Shown: positions 1-7,727 of the stretch, in pieces
How the letters are laid out: each line of letters opens with the position of its first letter
How positions within the stretch are numbered: the stretch's first letter is position 1
DNA from: Cytophagales bacterium
GTDB lineage: Bacteria > Bacteroidota > Bacteroidia > Cytophagales > Amoebophilaceae
Length of the DNA stretch: 9,526 nt
NCBI GenBank assembly: GCA_022360235.1
Contig: JAKSDE010000517.1
Location: 1-9,526 of the forward strand
Direction of reading: 5' to 3'
The notes under the pieces: generated by a model
Databases searched by the model: none
The model's input: only the letters and a program-made list of their open reading frames with translations
Told to the model about the DNA's origin: nothing
Translations under genes and position numbers: made by a program

Positions 1-159
1 CTTGTAGGTCTTTTCCTGACACGCTCAGTACCATGGCTCTTTACCACAGCACCTGCCAGGCGGTTTGTAAGCTCTTCCTATAAAGCGCTTACGGCGGGCC
101 CTCCGCCATCTCATTTACAGCAGGCAAAGAACATTTCCGTTTATTGCTTCGTGACACAC
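1..159 (-). mobile_element. Probable group II intron, 5' end (left copy, runs off window)
   Basis: Read on the minus strand from 159 toward 1, the element begins GTGTG, which fits the GUGYG 5' end of group II introns. A short hairpin closed by a GAAA tetraloop follows at 130-141. Then come a GGCGG/CCGCC hairpin (93-107) and a GTAAGC/GCTTAC hairpin (67-92), both enclosed by a GCCTGC/GCAGGT helix (120-125 with 51-56). This branched, compact pattern is what domain I of such introns looks like. No open frame crosses the segment; a short frame starts near the end as MVLSVSGKDLQ and is cut by the window edge. A near-identical inverted copy is at the right end, next to a group II RT fragment, which supports the call. 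The alternative is the end of an unrecognised insertion sequence. The call rests on structure and context, not on a database match. Confidence 0.55.
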
Positions 160-162
160 CCT
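10..162 (-). repeat. 153-bp inverted repeat, left arm
   Basis: This arm pairs with 9374-9526 in inverted orientation. I count three mismatches over 153 positions, at 129, 133 and 148. Identity stops at 162: the inner flanks differ, so 162 (or 159, if the intron starts at GTGTG) is a true element boundary. The right arm is cut by the window end, so the repeat may be much longer. Confidence 0.95.
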
Positions 163-200
163 AGCAGAACAATTGTTTGCATGACTTCACGTCGCACCGG

Positions 201-216
201 AACTCAGAACTCAGAA
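201..216. repeat. Short tandem heptamer
   Basis: The heptamer AACTCAG occurs twice in a row and is followed by AA. It lies between the intron end and the recR stop codon. It is too short to assign a role. Confidence 0.5.
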
Positions 217-226
217 AAGGCTATGC

Positions 227-829
227 TTATTGGTAAGATACACGCCCTATGATACTTCTGCCTAAGGTAACCTCATCAGTATACTCCAACTCCCCTCCTA
301 CTGCTACCCCTCGTGCAATCGTACTGATCTTTACGCTACAATCTTTCAGCTTTTTAGTAATGTAAAAGGCCGTGGTATCACCTTCAATCGTAGTACTCAA
401 TGCAAAAATTACTTCTTGTGTGTTCTCTGCCTTTACTCTGCTTACTAATGAGGTGATTTGTAACTGATCAGGCCCAATGCCCTCTATCGGAGATATAACC
501 CCACCTAGTACGTGGTACAAGCCCTTGTATTGGGTGGTGTTTTCTATAGCCAACACATCTTGAATATTTTCTACTACACAAATGGTCGCTTGATCTCGCT
601 GGGGGTTAGCACAAATACGACAGGTAGCACTGTCTGCTACGTTATGGCATTGCTTGCAGTACTGGGTTTCTAACCGCAACTTGCATAGCACTGCTGCCAA
701 TTTTTCTGTGTATTCTTTTTTCTCTTTTAACAAAAATAAAGCCAGCCGAAAGGCTGTCTTCTTACCTATGCCAGGAAGTTTGGAAATTTCATTAACGGCA
801 TCTTCAATAAGCTTTGCGTGGGAAAACAT
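227..829 (-). CDS. recR: Recombination mediator protein RecR
   Basis: RecR works in the cytoplasm with RecF and RecO to load RecA onto SSB-coated single-stranded DNA during gap repair. The 200-residue reading has the family layout: an N-terminal helix-hairpin-helix with the LPGIGKKTA motif, a four-cysteine zinc finger (CKQC then CRIC, residues about 58-73), and a Toprim domain opening ICVVENIQD with its acidic residues. The C-terminal part includes [22 protein letters not shown], typical of the end of RecR. The frame is open to an ATG at 862, which would add 11 residues ([11 protein letters not shown]). I prefer the ATG at 829 because [22 protein letters not shown] fits the usual RecR N-terminus and length of about 200. 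clpS lies 115 bp upstream on the same strand (82 bp if the longer start is used), so cotranscription is possible but not shown. The left intron end lies 67 bp beyond the stop. Confidence 0.95.
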   Translation of the reverse strand: MFSHAKLIEDAVNEISKLPGIGKKTAFRLALFLLKEKKEYTEKLAAVLCKLRLETQYCKQCHNVADSATCRICANPQRDQATICVVENIQDVLAIENTTQYKGLYHVLGGVISPIEGIGPDQLQITSLVSRVKAENTQEVIFALSTTIEGDTTAFYITKKLKDCSVKISTIARGVAVGGELEYTDEVTLGRSIIGRVSYQ

Positions 830-944
830 AGTGTTAGTATTCGTAGTAAGACATTCATCCATCTATAACCTCTCTGTTGTTTAGAAAATGACTATCCTCT
901 CCCTTTTCTGGGCACTTGCTAAGTTCGTGGCTATCCACCCGCCT

Positions 945-1223
945 CTAGTCTCCAACAATGGAAGCATTGATGCCTTCTGCACAAATCTCCGCACACATAG
1001 GCTTGAGTTCCTCTAAAGCACCCTCTTTTACCACACACTTCCCCTTATTATGGGCAATATAGGCACATTGTTCTGCTTGCTCTAGCGTGTGCTTACATAC
1101 CCGCACAAGCGTGTTAATAACGTGGTTAAACGTATTAACCTCGTCGTTGTAAATTAAGAGTGCATAAAGAACTCCTCTGACCTTAGCAGGTTCACGTAGT
1201 ACGTCAAGTTGTTCTTTTCCCAT
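945..1223 (-). CDS. clpS: ATP-dependent Clp protease adaptor ClpS
   Basis: ClpS is a small cytoplasmic adaptor that binds N-degron substrates and hands them to ClpA-type unfoldases of the Clp protease. The 92-residue protein shows the family core: LLIYNDEVNTFNHVINTL, the N-degron pocket region, then HTLEQAEQCAYIAHNKGKCVVKEG and the closing LKPMCAEICAEGINASIV. The KGKCVVK stretch with a run of Cys and Ala residues resembles Bacteroidetes ClpS. The ATG at 1223 gives a normal length and a short unstructured N-terminus. It is divergent from murC, with a 155-bp shared upstream region. No clpA lies in the window. Confidence 0.93.
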   Translation of the reverse strand: MGKEQLDVLREPAKVRGVLYALLIYNDEVNTFNHVINTLVRVCKHTLEQAEQCAYIAHNKGKCVVKEGALEELKPMCAEICAEGINASIVGD

Positions 1224-1245
1224 GGATAAATCAGTTTTTATTTAA

Positions 1246-1253
1246 CAAAAATA
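1246..1253 (-). promoter_or_regulatory. Candidate -7 box for clpS
   Basis: On the minus strand this reads TATTTTTG, a match to the Bacteroidetes -7 consensus TAnnTTTG, about 22 bp upstream of the clpS ATG. I see no TTTG-type -33 box at the usual 19-21 bp spacing. The stretch is A/T-rich next to an (AC)5 run at 1261-1270, so a chance match is possible. Confidence 0.3.
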
Positions 1254-1325
1254 AGAAAAAACACACACACTGTGATGGAAGTGTGCTTAAAGCATAGCAG
1301 GGAGCTAGTTAACGAGGTATTTAGC

Positions 1326-1333
1326 TAACTTTG
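1326..1333 (+). promoter_or_regulatory. Candidate -7 box for murC
   Basis: TAACTTTG matches the Bacteroidetes -7 consensus TAnnTTTG exactly and lies 45 bp upstream of the chosen murC ATG at 1379. That would give a leader of roughly 40 nt. The box includes the TTG at 1331, which could otherwise be read as a start codon, so it favours the downstream ATG. The same octamer occurs upstream of exbB on the other strand. A clear -33 box was not found. Confidence 0.45.
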
Positions 1334-1378
1334 CTTACATTTCCAGGAGTAAAGAAAGTCACAGTATGCTCACACAGC

Positions 1379-2773
1379 ATGAAACAATATAGCTACATCT
1401 ACTTGCTAGGGGTAGGCGGTATAGGCATGAGTGCCCTCGCCAGGTGGTTCAAGCGTCAAAACGCCCAAGTCTTTGGCTATGATCGAACAGCCACTGCACT
1501 AACAGCGCAACTCATCCAAGAAGGTATAGCGATTCATTTTGAAGATCGTGTCGAACTAATTCCCAAGGAGGTATTACATAACCGAACAGAAAGCTTAATT
1601 ATATACACCCCTGCCCTCTCTAGTAATCATCAGTTACTGAACTACCTTCGTAAAAACAACTACCTCATTTATAAGCGATCAGCAGTACTAGGCATCCTTA
1701 CCCAAACTAATTTTACTATCGCTGTAGCAGGCACCCACGGAAAAACAACCACCTCGTCGATGATAGCTCATTTACTTTACGCAGCAGGGAAAAATATGAT
1801 TGCCTTCCTAGGGGGCCTCTTGCAAGGCTATGACTCCAATCTTTTGATGCGTGGTAAAACTACCGATGCTCCCATCCTAGTAGTGGAAGCGGACGAATTT
1901 GATCAGTCGTTTTTACGGTTACATCCTAATTGGAGTGTGATTACTTCTGTCGAGGCAGATCATTTAGCTATTTATAGGGGAAAGCAGGCTGTGGAAGAAA
2001 ATTTTAGCGCCTTTGCCGAGCGTGTTCCAGCAGATGGTAAGCTGATCATCCAGCAAGAAGTCGCTACCAAGCTTTTAGCACAAGCTAAAACTGCGACCTC
2101 CGTCGCCCAATATGCCTTAGCAGGGAGCGATATCCGTGCAGAAAACATGCGCCTTGAAGAAGCCTACGTTTGCTTTGATTATATAAGTAAAACGCAGGTC
2201 ATCAGGGGAATCAAGCTAGCGATGCCGGGTTACCACAACGTAGAGAATGCCCTCGCCGCAATCACCGTTTGTCTAGCATTGGGCTTAGAAGTTGACTTAA
2301 TTCGCCAAGGACTAACGACTTTCCAGGGAGTCCAACGGCGTTTTGAATATATCATTCAACGTAAAGCACTTGTTTTTATTGATGATTATGCCCATCATCC
2401 TACAGAAATTACGGCCTTGCTACGTTCTATCAGAGCGTTGTATCCTAGCAGGAAGCTAACAGCTATTTTTCAACCCCATCTATACTCTAGAACAAGAGAC
2501 TTTGCAAGTGGGTTTGCCCAAAGCTTATGTCTGGCAGATGAAGTTATTTTGCTACCTATTTATCCAGCGCGTGAAGCACCTATGGCAGGCGTGTCTTCCC
2601 AATGCATCTTCGATCAAATGCCTATAACGCGAAAATTTTTGTGTGAAAAAGATAATTTGCTTGACTTGCTCAAACGCGCTGCTACCCTCGAAGTGCTCGT
2701 CACGATCGGTGCTGGTGATATTGATAAGCTGGTAGCACCGATTAAGGCTTGCTTGCTAGATGAGAGGGTGTAA
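1379..2773 (+). CDS. murC: UDP-N-acetylmuramate--L-alanine ligase MurC
   Basis: MurC joins L-alanine to UDP-MurNAc with ATP, the first peptide step of peptidoglycan precursor synthesis in the cytoplasm. The 464-residue product has all three Mur-ligase domains. The N-terminal Rossmann fold carries GVGGIGMSALA (11-21). The central ATPase domain carries the P-loop GTHGKTTT (118-125), then EADEFDQSFL and VEADHLAIY. The C-terminal domain carries DDYAHHPTEI, FQPHLYSRTRDF and LPIYPAREAP. The VEADHL motif and GGIGMSA separate it from the recycling ligase Mpl. The frame extends 16 codons upstream to a TTG at 1331, but that codon falls in a likely promoter box, and MKQYSYIYLLGVGGIGMSA is the natural MurC N-terminus. 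It is the only plus-strand gene here. It stands apart from any division or cell-wall cluster and ends 25 bp from the convergent polyprenyl synthase gene. No hairpin terminator is visible between the two. Confidence 0.95.
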   Translation: MKQYSYIYLLGVGGIGMSALARWFKRQNAQVFGYDRTATALTAQLIQEGIAIHFEDRVELIPKEVLHNRTESLIIYTPALSSNHQLLNYLRKNNYLIYKRSAVLGILTQTNFTIAVAGTHGKTTTSSMIAHLLYAAGKNMIAFLGGLLQGYDSNLLMRGKTTDAPILVVEADEFDQSFLRLHPNWSVITSVEADHLAIYRGKQAVEENFSAFAERVPADGKLIIQQEVATKLLAQAKTATSVAQYALAGSDIRAENMRLEEAYVCFDYISKTQVIRGIKLAMPGYHNVENALAAITVCLALGLEVDLIRQGLTTFQGVQRRFEYIIQRKALVFIDDYAHHPTEITALLRSIRALYPSRKLTAIFQPHLYSRTRDFASGFAQSLCLADEVILLPIYPAREAPMAGVSSQCIFDQMPITRKFLCEKDNLLDLLKRAATLEVLVTIGAGDIDKLVAPIKACLLDERV

Positions 2774-2798
2774 AGATGGTAAGGGCCGACTAGCTAGG

Positions 2799-3776
2799 TT
2801 ACTTGCAGCGTTCGATCGTGTATTGAATCAGCAAAGAAAGTGCTTTTTTGTATACGGAGTCTTCTAGCGCTTGGCAGGCAGTAAATGCCTCTTTATAGTA
2901 GTTGTTCATCACTTTTTGTGCATAGGAAATCCCGCCCAAGGATTTTACAAATTCTATGACTTGCGCTACTTTTTTGGATTTGTGTCCATGATTTCTCAAG
3001 ATATGCAACACTTTCTGCCTATCCCACCAAGAAGCTTTTTTTAGTGCACAAATGAGGGGTAAAGTTATTTTCTTTTCTCTGATATCCATGCCGAGAGGTT
3101 TACCAATGTCATGCGTTCCATAGTCTAGCAGATCATCTCTAATTTGAAAAGCCATGCCGACCTTCTCTCCAATACTATGCATTTTTTCTATCTGGTTGGT
3201 TGGAACGCCGGCAGAGCAGGCTCCTACTGCAAAACAAGCTGCAATGAGGGAAGCTGTTTTCTTTCGAATGATTTCAAAATACACACTTTCTGTCATATTA
3301 AGTTGCTTAGCTTTTTCTATTTGCAAGAGCTCTCCTTCACTCATCTCTTTTACTGCTTCTGATACGATTTCTAGTAAGTCATAGTCTTTATGTGCTACCG
3401 AAAGGAGTAGGCCTTTAGTCAAGAGATGATCTCCCAATAATACCGCGACTTTATTCTTCCAAACGGCATTGATCGAGAAAGAGTTTCTCCGATAAGCTGC
3501 GTTATCTACTACATCATCATGGACTAAGGTAGCAGTATGTAATAGTTCGATTAACGTCGCTCCTCGGTAAGTTTTTTCTGTAACACCTCCTTGAATTCCT
3601 GCTGTCAGCAATACAAGCATGGGTCGCATTTGCTTCCCTTTTTGTTTGAGCAAGTACTTTGTAGTTTGGTTGAGTAAAGAAAAATCACTCTCCATAACCT
3701 GATGAAATCTTTTTTCGAATTCTTGAATTTCAGTAGCAATAGGTGCTTGAATATCTGCTAAGCTTATCATTATCAT
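2799..3776 (-). CDS. Polyprenyl diphosphate synthase, long-chain trans type (IspB-like)
   Basis: This all-alpha isoprenyl synthase adds isopentenyl diphosphate units to an allylic diphosphate, making the long chain used for menaquinone tails. The 325-residue length is normal. Visible motifs are GKQMRP (47-52, diphosphate binding), the first Asp-rich motif DDVVD (87-91), RRNS just after it, KKT near 172-174, and the second Asp-rich motif DDLLD (214-218). Residues four and five before the first DDxxD are small (Ala-Thr in HTATLVHDD) rather than aromatic. By the known chain-length rule this points to a long product, as in octaprenyl synthases, but the exact length cannot be read. The ATG at 3776 (MIMISLADIQ) is preferred; the third residue is also Met and cannot be excluded. 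The gene is convergent with murC and separated from valS by 243 bp that include an 18-bp dyad just before the start. Confidence 0.93.
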   Translation of the reverse strand: MIMISLADIQAPIATEIQEFEKRFHQVMESDFSLLNQTTKYLLKQKGKQMRPMLVLLTAGIQGGVTEKTYRGATLIELLHTATLVHDDVVDNAAYRRNSFSINAVWKNKVAVLLGDHLLTKGLLLSVAHKDYDLLEIVSEAVKEMSEGELLQIEKAKQLNMTESVYFEIIRKKTASLIAACFAVGACSAGVPTNQIEKMHSIGEKVGMAFQIRDDLLDYGTHDIGKPLGMDIREKKITLPLICALKKASWWDRQKVLHILRNHGHKSKKVAQVIEFVKSLGGISYAQKVMNNYYKEAFTACQALEDSVYKKALSLLIQYTIERCK

Positions 3777-4019
3777 CTTTTATGCTTGTACATATCCATA
3801 GATATGTGACAAATGGGCAAAACATAAGTTTATAGTATAACTGCTTGTCTTCCTATTTTAGTTGGGCAATTCCTGGCACAACTATCCTACTTTTGTACGG
3901 AAAATAGTAGCTAAAAAGATACTTCACGATTCCATAGCTCCTCCCTCCAGTGGCTTTGTGCGTGGATGCTGATAGGTTTAAAAATTGTGGATCCATGACA
4001 GTTGTATTCCAATAGTTTA
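3777..4019. other. Intergenic region, valS to polyprenyl synthase
   Basis: I see no convincing gene or tRNA in these 243 bases. It holds three small dyads: 3790-3807 (listed separately); TAGTTG/CAACTA arms at 3859-3864 and 3879-3884; and CTAC-TTTT against AAAA-TA-GTAG at 3888-3909. None is followed by a T-run on the minus strand, so none is a good intrinsic terminator. The region probably holds the end of the valS transcript and the polyprenyl synthase promoter, but I could not place a good TAnnTTTG box on the minus strand. Confidence 0.5.
3790..3807. promoter_or_regulatory. 18-bp dyad upstream of polyprenyl synthase
   Basis: ACATATC and GATATGT form a perfect 7-bp inverted repeat around a 4-base CATA centre. 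It lies 13 bp before the polyprenyl synthase ATG, so it would be either an operator or a weak A/U-rich hairpin in the mRNA leader. No known regulator site is recognised. Confidence 0.35.
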
Positions 4020-6635
4020 TTAAAGTTTAGCTAAACTTTCTTCGAGCATTTTTATTTTTAATACAGCATCTTCTTTCTTCTTTTGTTCCATGGCTATGAC
4101 CTTTCCTGGGGCATTTTGAATGAACCGTTCGTTATTGAGTTTTTTCATGATGGAGGTTAAGAAGCCCTTTGTGTAAGTTAGTTCTTTTAGTAAATGCATT
4201 TTTTCTTTTTCCTGATCAACTTTTTCCACTAGCGGAACAAAGCATTCACACCTATTTACGCTAAAGCCAATACCATTGACTTCCTCCGTGCTATTGGGCA
4301 CAATGTGACTCACTTGGGCCAACTTTTTTATATAGCAAGCAAAACTTGCTAGCCACTGGGGAATCTCTTGACGTAGGTATAGCTTTAATTTTTGTTGGGG
4401 GGCAACTTGTTTTTTGTTTCTAATGTTTCTGATGCTTGCAATGACTTCAAAAGCGAATTTTGCTTGGTTGAGTAAGCTTTCATCCAAGGCCTGTTGTTGT
4501 GGCCATGCTGCAACGATGAGGCAATCTTTTTCATTTCTATTTTTTAAATGGTGCCATATTTCTTCTGTAATGAAGGGCATGAATGGATGAAGTAGTTTCA
4601 TTAAGCTTTCGAAAAAAGCTAGTGTAGCTTCATAAGTGTGCTTTGCTATGGGTTGGCCGTAGCGTGGCTTGATCATTTCTAAATACCACGCACAGAAGTC
4701 ATCCCAGATTAGTTTGTAAATAGTGATGAGTGCATCTGAAATTCGAAACTGCTGAAAATGGACTTCTACTTCCTGTAGCGTCTGGTAAAACTTTGCTTCA
4801 AACCACTGAATAGCTATTTCTTTGTCATCTACTTGTGCACTTGTTTCCCAACTTTTGATAAGTCGGAAAGCATTCCAGATTTTGTTAGCAAAGTTTCTGC
4901 CTTGTTCACAAAGCTTGGTATCAAATAATAAATCATTGCCGGCAGGGGAACTGAATAACATCCCTGTTCTAACACCATCTGCGCCATACTGTTCAATAAG
5001 CGTCAATGGATCGGGTGAGTTACCGAGTGATTTAGCCATCTTTCTTCCCAACTTATCACGGACAATGCCAGTGAAATAGACGTTTCTAAAGGGCGCCTCC
5101 CCTCTAAATTCATACCCTGCCATGATCATTCTGGCTACCCAGAAGAAGATAATCTCTGGCGCTGTCACTAAATCATGGGTAGGATAGTAGTAACAGATAT
5201 CTTCATTGTCTGGATCTTTCAAACCATCAAACACTGTAAGGGGCCAAAGCCAAGAAGAAAACCAGGTGTCTAATACATCTTCGTCTTGTTTTAAATCTTT
5301 TTCTGTCAAGCTTTCATTACGTGTCGTCACTTTTGCTAAAGCTTCTTGTTTATTTTTAGCTACGACGACTGTTCCATCAGGAAGGTAGTAAGCAGGGATA
5401 CGATGCCCCCACCACAACTGTCGAGAGATACACCAATCTTTCACCTTTTCCAGCCAGCTCTTGTACATGTTTTTAAACTTGGGGGGATGAAACTGGATGG
5501 TATCATTCAGCACGTTTTCTAAAGCAGGCTTGGCGAGTTCTTTTATCTTCACAAACCACTGGGTAGAAATTCTAGGTTCTACCACAGCATCGGTGCGTTC
5601 TGAAAAACCAACCCTATTTTTATAGTTTTCTGTTTTTAAGAGGTGGCCTGCTTCTTTAAGTTGTTTTACAATTTTTTCTCGTACGACAAACCTATCTTCC
5701 CCTCCATAAAGCTGTGCAGCCTCACTGAGCGTACCATCTTCCTTGAAGATATCGATCAAGGCAAGTTGATGCTTTTGGCCAAGTTCATAGTCATTGACAT
5801 CATGAGCAGGGGTTACTTTGAGGCAGCCTGTGCCAAAGTCCATTGCTACATACTCGTCTTCAATGATAGGGATAGGTCGGTTAATGAGCGGTACGAATGC
5901 TTTTTTACCTTTCAAGTGCTGATACCTTAGGTCTTTGGGATGAATACAGAGGGCTGTATCTCCTAAGATCGTTTCAGGCCGGGTAGTAGCAATGGTGACA
6001 TAGTCGTCATCTCCTACGAGTGCATAGCGTAAGTAGTACAGGGGGGAGGTTACTTCTTTATAGATGACTTCGTCATCAGCAAGGGCAGTTTTTCCTTGGG
6101 GATCCCAGTTGACCATTCGGTTTCCTCGATAAATATAACCTTTTTCATAGAGTTTGATAAATACTGTGTTTACTGCTTCAGAGAGGCTTTCTTCCAAGGT
6201 AAAGCGTGTACGTTCCCAATCGCAAGAGGCACCTATTTTTTTGAGTTGTTCTAAGATAATTCCTCCATATTTCTCTTTCCAGGTCCAAGCATGTTTTAAA
6301 AATGCTTCTCTAGAGAGGTCACTTTTTTTGATTCCCTTTTCTTTCAGCAGGGCTACTACTTTGGCTTCTGTGGCAATAGAGGCATGGTCTGTACCAGGCA
6401 CCCAGCAGGCTTCTTTCCCTTCCATTCTAGCTTTGCGTACTAATACGTCTTGAATTGTGTTGTTCAGGATGTGCCCCATGTGCAAGATGCCTGTTACATT
6501 AGGAGGAGGTATAATCATTGCATAGGGCGTTTTCTTTGGGTTAGGCTTTGATCGAAAGAAATTATGTTGCAGCCAGTGTTTATACCATTTATCTTCTACT
6601 GTTTGTGGATTATACTTTGTAGGTAGTTTCATCAT
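4020..6635 (-). CDS. valS: Valyl-tRNA synthetase ValS
   Basis: ValS charges tRNA-Val and edits mischarged threonine in the cytoplasm. The 871-residue class I enzyme shows, in order: [13 protein letters not shown] (HIGH-type motif, HMGH at 52-55), [10 protein letters not shown] (81-90), the CP1 editing domain with [17 protein letters not shown] (217-233), and the catalytic [10 protein letters not shown] and [13 protein letters not shown] stretches. After these come the KMSKS-type loop [15 protein letters not shown], an anticodon-binding helical domain, and the C-terminal coiled-coil arm with [24 protein letters not shown]. The second signature reads KMAKS (532-536) rather than KMSKS; see findings. 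Two ATG codons lie in tandem at the start, and either gives a normal N-terminus. The upstream exbD ends only 50 bp away on the same strand, so read-through from the exb genes is likely. The final codons overlap an 18-bp palindrome. Confidence 0.97.
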   Translation of the reverse strand: MMKLPTKYNPQTVEDKWYKHWLQHNFFRSKPNPKKTPYAMIIPPPNVTGILHMGHILNNTIQDVLVRKARMEGKEACWVPGTDHASIATEAKVVALLKEKGIKKSDLSREAFLKHAWTWKEKYGGIILEQLKKIGASCDWERTRFTLEESLSEAVNTVFIKLYEKGYIYRGNRMVNWDPQGKTALADDEVIYKEVTSPLYYLRYALVGDDDYVTIATTRPETILGDTALCIHPKDLRYQHLKGKKAFVPLINRPIPIIEDEYVAMDFGTGCLKVTPAHDVNDYELGQKHQLALIDIFKEDGTLSEAAQLYGGEDRFVVREKIVKQLKEAGHLLKTENYKNRVGFSERTDAVVEPRISTQWFVKIKELAKPALENVLNDTIQFHPPKFKNMYKSWLEKVKDWCISRQLWWGHRIPAYYLPDGTVVVAKNKQEALAKVTTRNESLTEKDLKQDEDVLDTWFSSWLWPLTVFDGLKDPDNEDICYYYPTHDLVTAPEIIFFWVARMIMAGYEFRGEAPFRNVYFTGIVRDKLGRKMAKSLGNSPDPLTLIEQYGADGVRTGMLFSSPAGNDLLFDTKLCEQGRNFANKIWNAFRLIKSWETSAQVDDKEIAIQWFEAKFYQTLQEVEVHFQQFRISDALITIYKLIWDDFCAWYLEMIKPRYGQPIAKHTYEATLAFFESLMKLLHPFMPFITEEIWHHLKNRNEKDCLIVAAWPQQQALDESLLNQAKFAFEVIASIRNIRNKKQVAPQQKLKLYLRQEIPQWLASFACYIKKLAQVSHIVPNSTEEVNGIGFSVNRCECFVPLVEKVDQEKEKMHLLKELTYTKGFLTSIMKKLNNERFIQNAPGKVIAMEQKKKEDAVLKIKMLEESLAKL
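4022..4039. repeat. 18-bp perfect palindrome at the valS 3' end
   Basis: AAAGTTTAG and its exact complement CTAAACTTT meet at 4030/4031. As RNA this is a 7-bp A/U-rich stem with an AGCU loop, ending in the valS stop codon. No T-run follows on the minus strand, so it is a poor intrinsic terminator. It might mark a 3' end by pairing, or be chance from the Ser-Leu-Ala-Lys-Leu codons. Confidence 0.5.
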
Positions 6636-6685
6636 CGCAATTAATTCAATCAGCTCTCTGTTATTGAAAGAATTTAGCTAAACGC

Positions 6686-7159
6686 CTAGGGCAAAGAGAC
6701 GTCTTTTTTCACTGTCGTATACATAATTCTTCGTGCTCCTGCTGCTCTCAATTGATTTTGTACTGCTGTGACAAGGCCCATCTTGGCCTCTTCATCGATC
6801 TTTAAAGCGATGATGAGTTGATCTCTCTCTACCCTACTGAGCTTACTTTTCTCTTGTTGCACGAATCTTTCTATCTCATTAGGGGTAATGAAAACATCAT
6901 TGACTTGTATTCTGGGTTCGGTACCGAATTTTTCTACCTGTTGCGGCTTTCCTATGTAAATATAACTGATTAATGACTTTCGCTCTAGTTTACGCATTTG
7001 CTCTGCCTTGGGTAGTTGCTGTACTACTTTAATAGCTGTTTTTCTCGGTACCGTCGTTACCATAAAAAAGAAAAGCAATATAAAGATGATATCAGGCAGG
7101 GCTGTGGTGGGTATCTGTGGGTGAGCAATTGATTTTTTTCGAAACTTAACGTGCCTCAT
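6686..7159 (-). CDS. exbD: ExbD/TolR family biopolymer transport protein (second paralog)
   Basis: ExbD-type proteins pair with ExbB in the inner membrane and use the proton gradient to drive a periplasmic partner. From the ATG at 7159 the product has 157 residues: a short basic N-terminus (MRHVKFRKKS), a single TM segment IPTTALPDIIFILLFFFMVTT with the conserved proton-path Asp at 23, and a periplasmic domain ending LRAAGARRIMYTTVKKD. The frame is open 33 bp further, to 7192, but that start would lengthen the overlap with the upstream exbD, and MRHVKFRKK is the natural family N-terminus. The ATG at 7159 overlaps the end of the upstream exbD by 14 bp, which suggests translational coupling. 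It differs clearly in sequence from its neighbour, so the two are not a recent duplication. valS follows after 50 bp. Confidence 0.9.
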   Translation of the reverse strand: MRHVKFRKKSIAHPQIPTTALPDIIFILLFFFMVTTVPRKTAIKVVQQLPKAEQMRKLERKSLISYIYIGKPQQVEKFGTEPRIQVNDVFITPNEIERFVQQEKSKLSRVERDQLIIALKIDEEAKMGLVTAVQNQLRAAGARRIMYTTVKKDVSLP

Positions 7160-7724
7160 TCGCCTCTGTGTTGGTTGGTTCGATAATGGCAATATTCATG
7201 GGAAAATCCTTTCTGGCTGCCTCATAGCGCTTCCTAGTGTGGGGGTTTCTTCTGTCCAGCTTTCTAAACGCCTCTGCTGTAAGCCCCACGCGTTCTCCAT
7301 ACATCTCATAATAGGCCCCCTGTATCTGGTCTAATACGGCAATGTATAGCGCGTAGCGTGTGTTTTTGTCAGTCTTTAAGGTAACTAAGGCCTCTTTAGG
7401 AGAATCAGACAAGTGGGGATTTTTACCATTGTTTAAAACAAATTCTTTGACGCTTGCTTTGAGTTGGCTTATCGCTTCTATCTGCTCTTCTCCTACAAAC
7501 AATTGATCTTTTTCGTTGATAACTACTTTCAAGATGTTTCTCTGACTTTTTTCCACCTGGACAGGTGGCTCATCAGAGGCTATCTTAGGAGGGAGTAATA
7601 GGGTTAAGCCTCTATCTGCATCAATGGTGGCGGTAACTAAAAAGAAAATGAGCAGTAGGAAGGCAATGTCTGCCATCGTTCCTGCATTGAGTGGGTGGCT
7701 TACACGTACTCTTTTTCTAAACAT
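7146..7724 (-). CDS. exbD: ExbD/TolR family biopolymer transport protein (first paralog)
   Basis: The 192-residue product starts with a basic cytoplasmic tail (MFRKRVRVSH), followed by one TM helix, NAGTMADIAFLLLIFFLVTATI, with the conserved Asp at 19. After the membrane come a Pro-rich linker (LLLPPKIASDEPPVQ) and the periplasmic domain with VVINEKDQLFVGEEQ and VTLKTDKNTRYALYIAVLDQIQGAYYEMYGERV. The C-terminal part is longer than in E. coli ExbD (about 140 residues), matching the form usual in Bacteroidetes. It should join ExbB in the proton channel; whether it forms mixed complexes with the second ExbD is unknown. The three-TM gene upstream ends 3 bp away and the next exbD overlaps it by 14 bp, so an operon is nearly certain. 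Confidence 0.92.
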   Translation of the reverse strand: MFRKRVRVSHPLNAGTMADIAFLLLIFFLVTATIDADRGLTLLLPPKIASDEPPVQVEKSQRNILKVVINEKDQLFVGEEQIEAISQLKASVKEFVLNNGKNPHLSDSPKEALVTLKTDKNTRYALYIAVLDQIQGAYYEMYGERVGLTAEAFRKLDRRNPHTRKRYEAARKDFPMNIAIIEPTNTEANEAR

Positions 7725-7727
7725 GTA

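Noticed and set aside
654..884. Plus-strand open frame antisense to recR
   Set aside because: It is a shadow of recR with no recognisable domain; the minus-strand frame carries the full RecR motif set.
1261..1270. (AC)5 run in the clpS-murC gap
   Set aside because: It is too short to suggest phase variation and lies outside the likely -33/-7 spacer of either promoter.
1331..1378. Upstream TTG start for murC (16 extra residues)
   Set aside because: The TTG lies in a likely -7 box, and the extra residues do not match MurC N-termini.
3144..3384. Two overlapping plus-strand frames inside the polyprenyl synthase gene
   Set aside because: They are antisense shadows in different frames of a well-conserved gene.
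3888..3909. CTACTTTT/AAAATAGTAG imperfect hairpin as a valS terminator
   Set aside because: The stem has a bulge and neither strand shows a following T-run.
3854..3928. GTG-started 24-codon minus-strand frame after a purine-rich GGAGGGAGGAG run in the valS downstream gap
   Set aside because: The purine run leads to an ATG that stops after three codons, and the GTG frame is short, compositionally plain and without support.
6154..6453. Plus-strand open frames inside valS (also 4822-5079, 5206-5388, 5643-5930)
   Set aside because: All lie antisense within the intact valS frame and show no family motifs.
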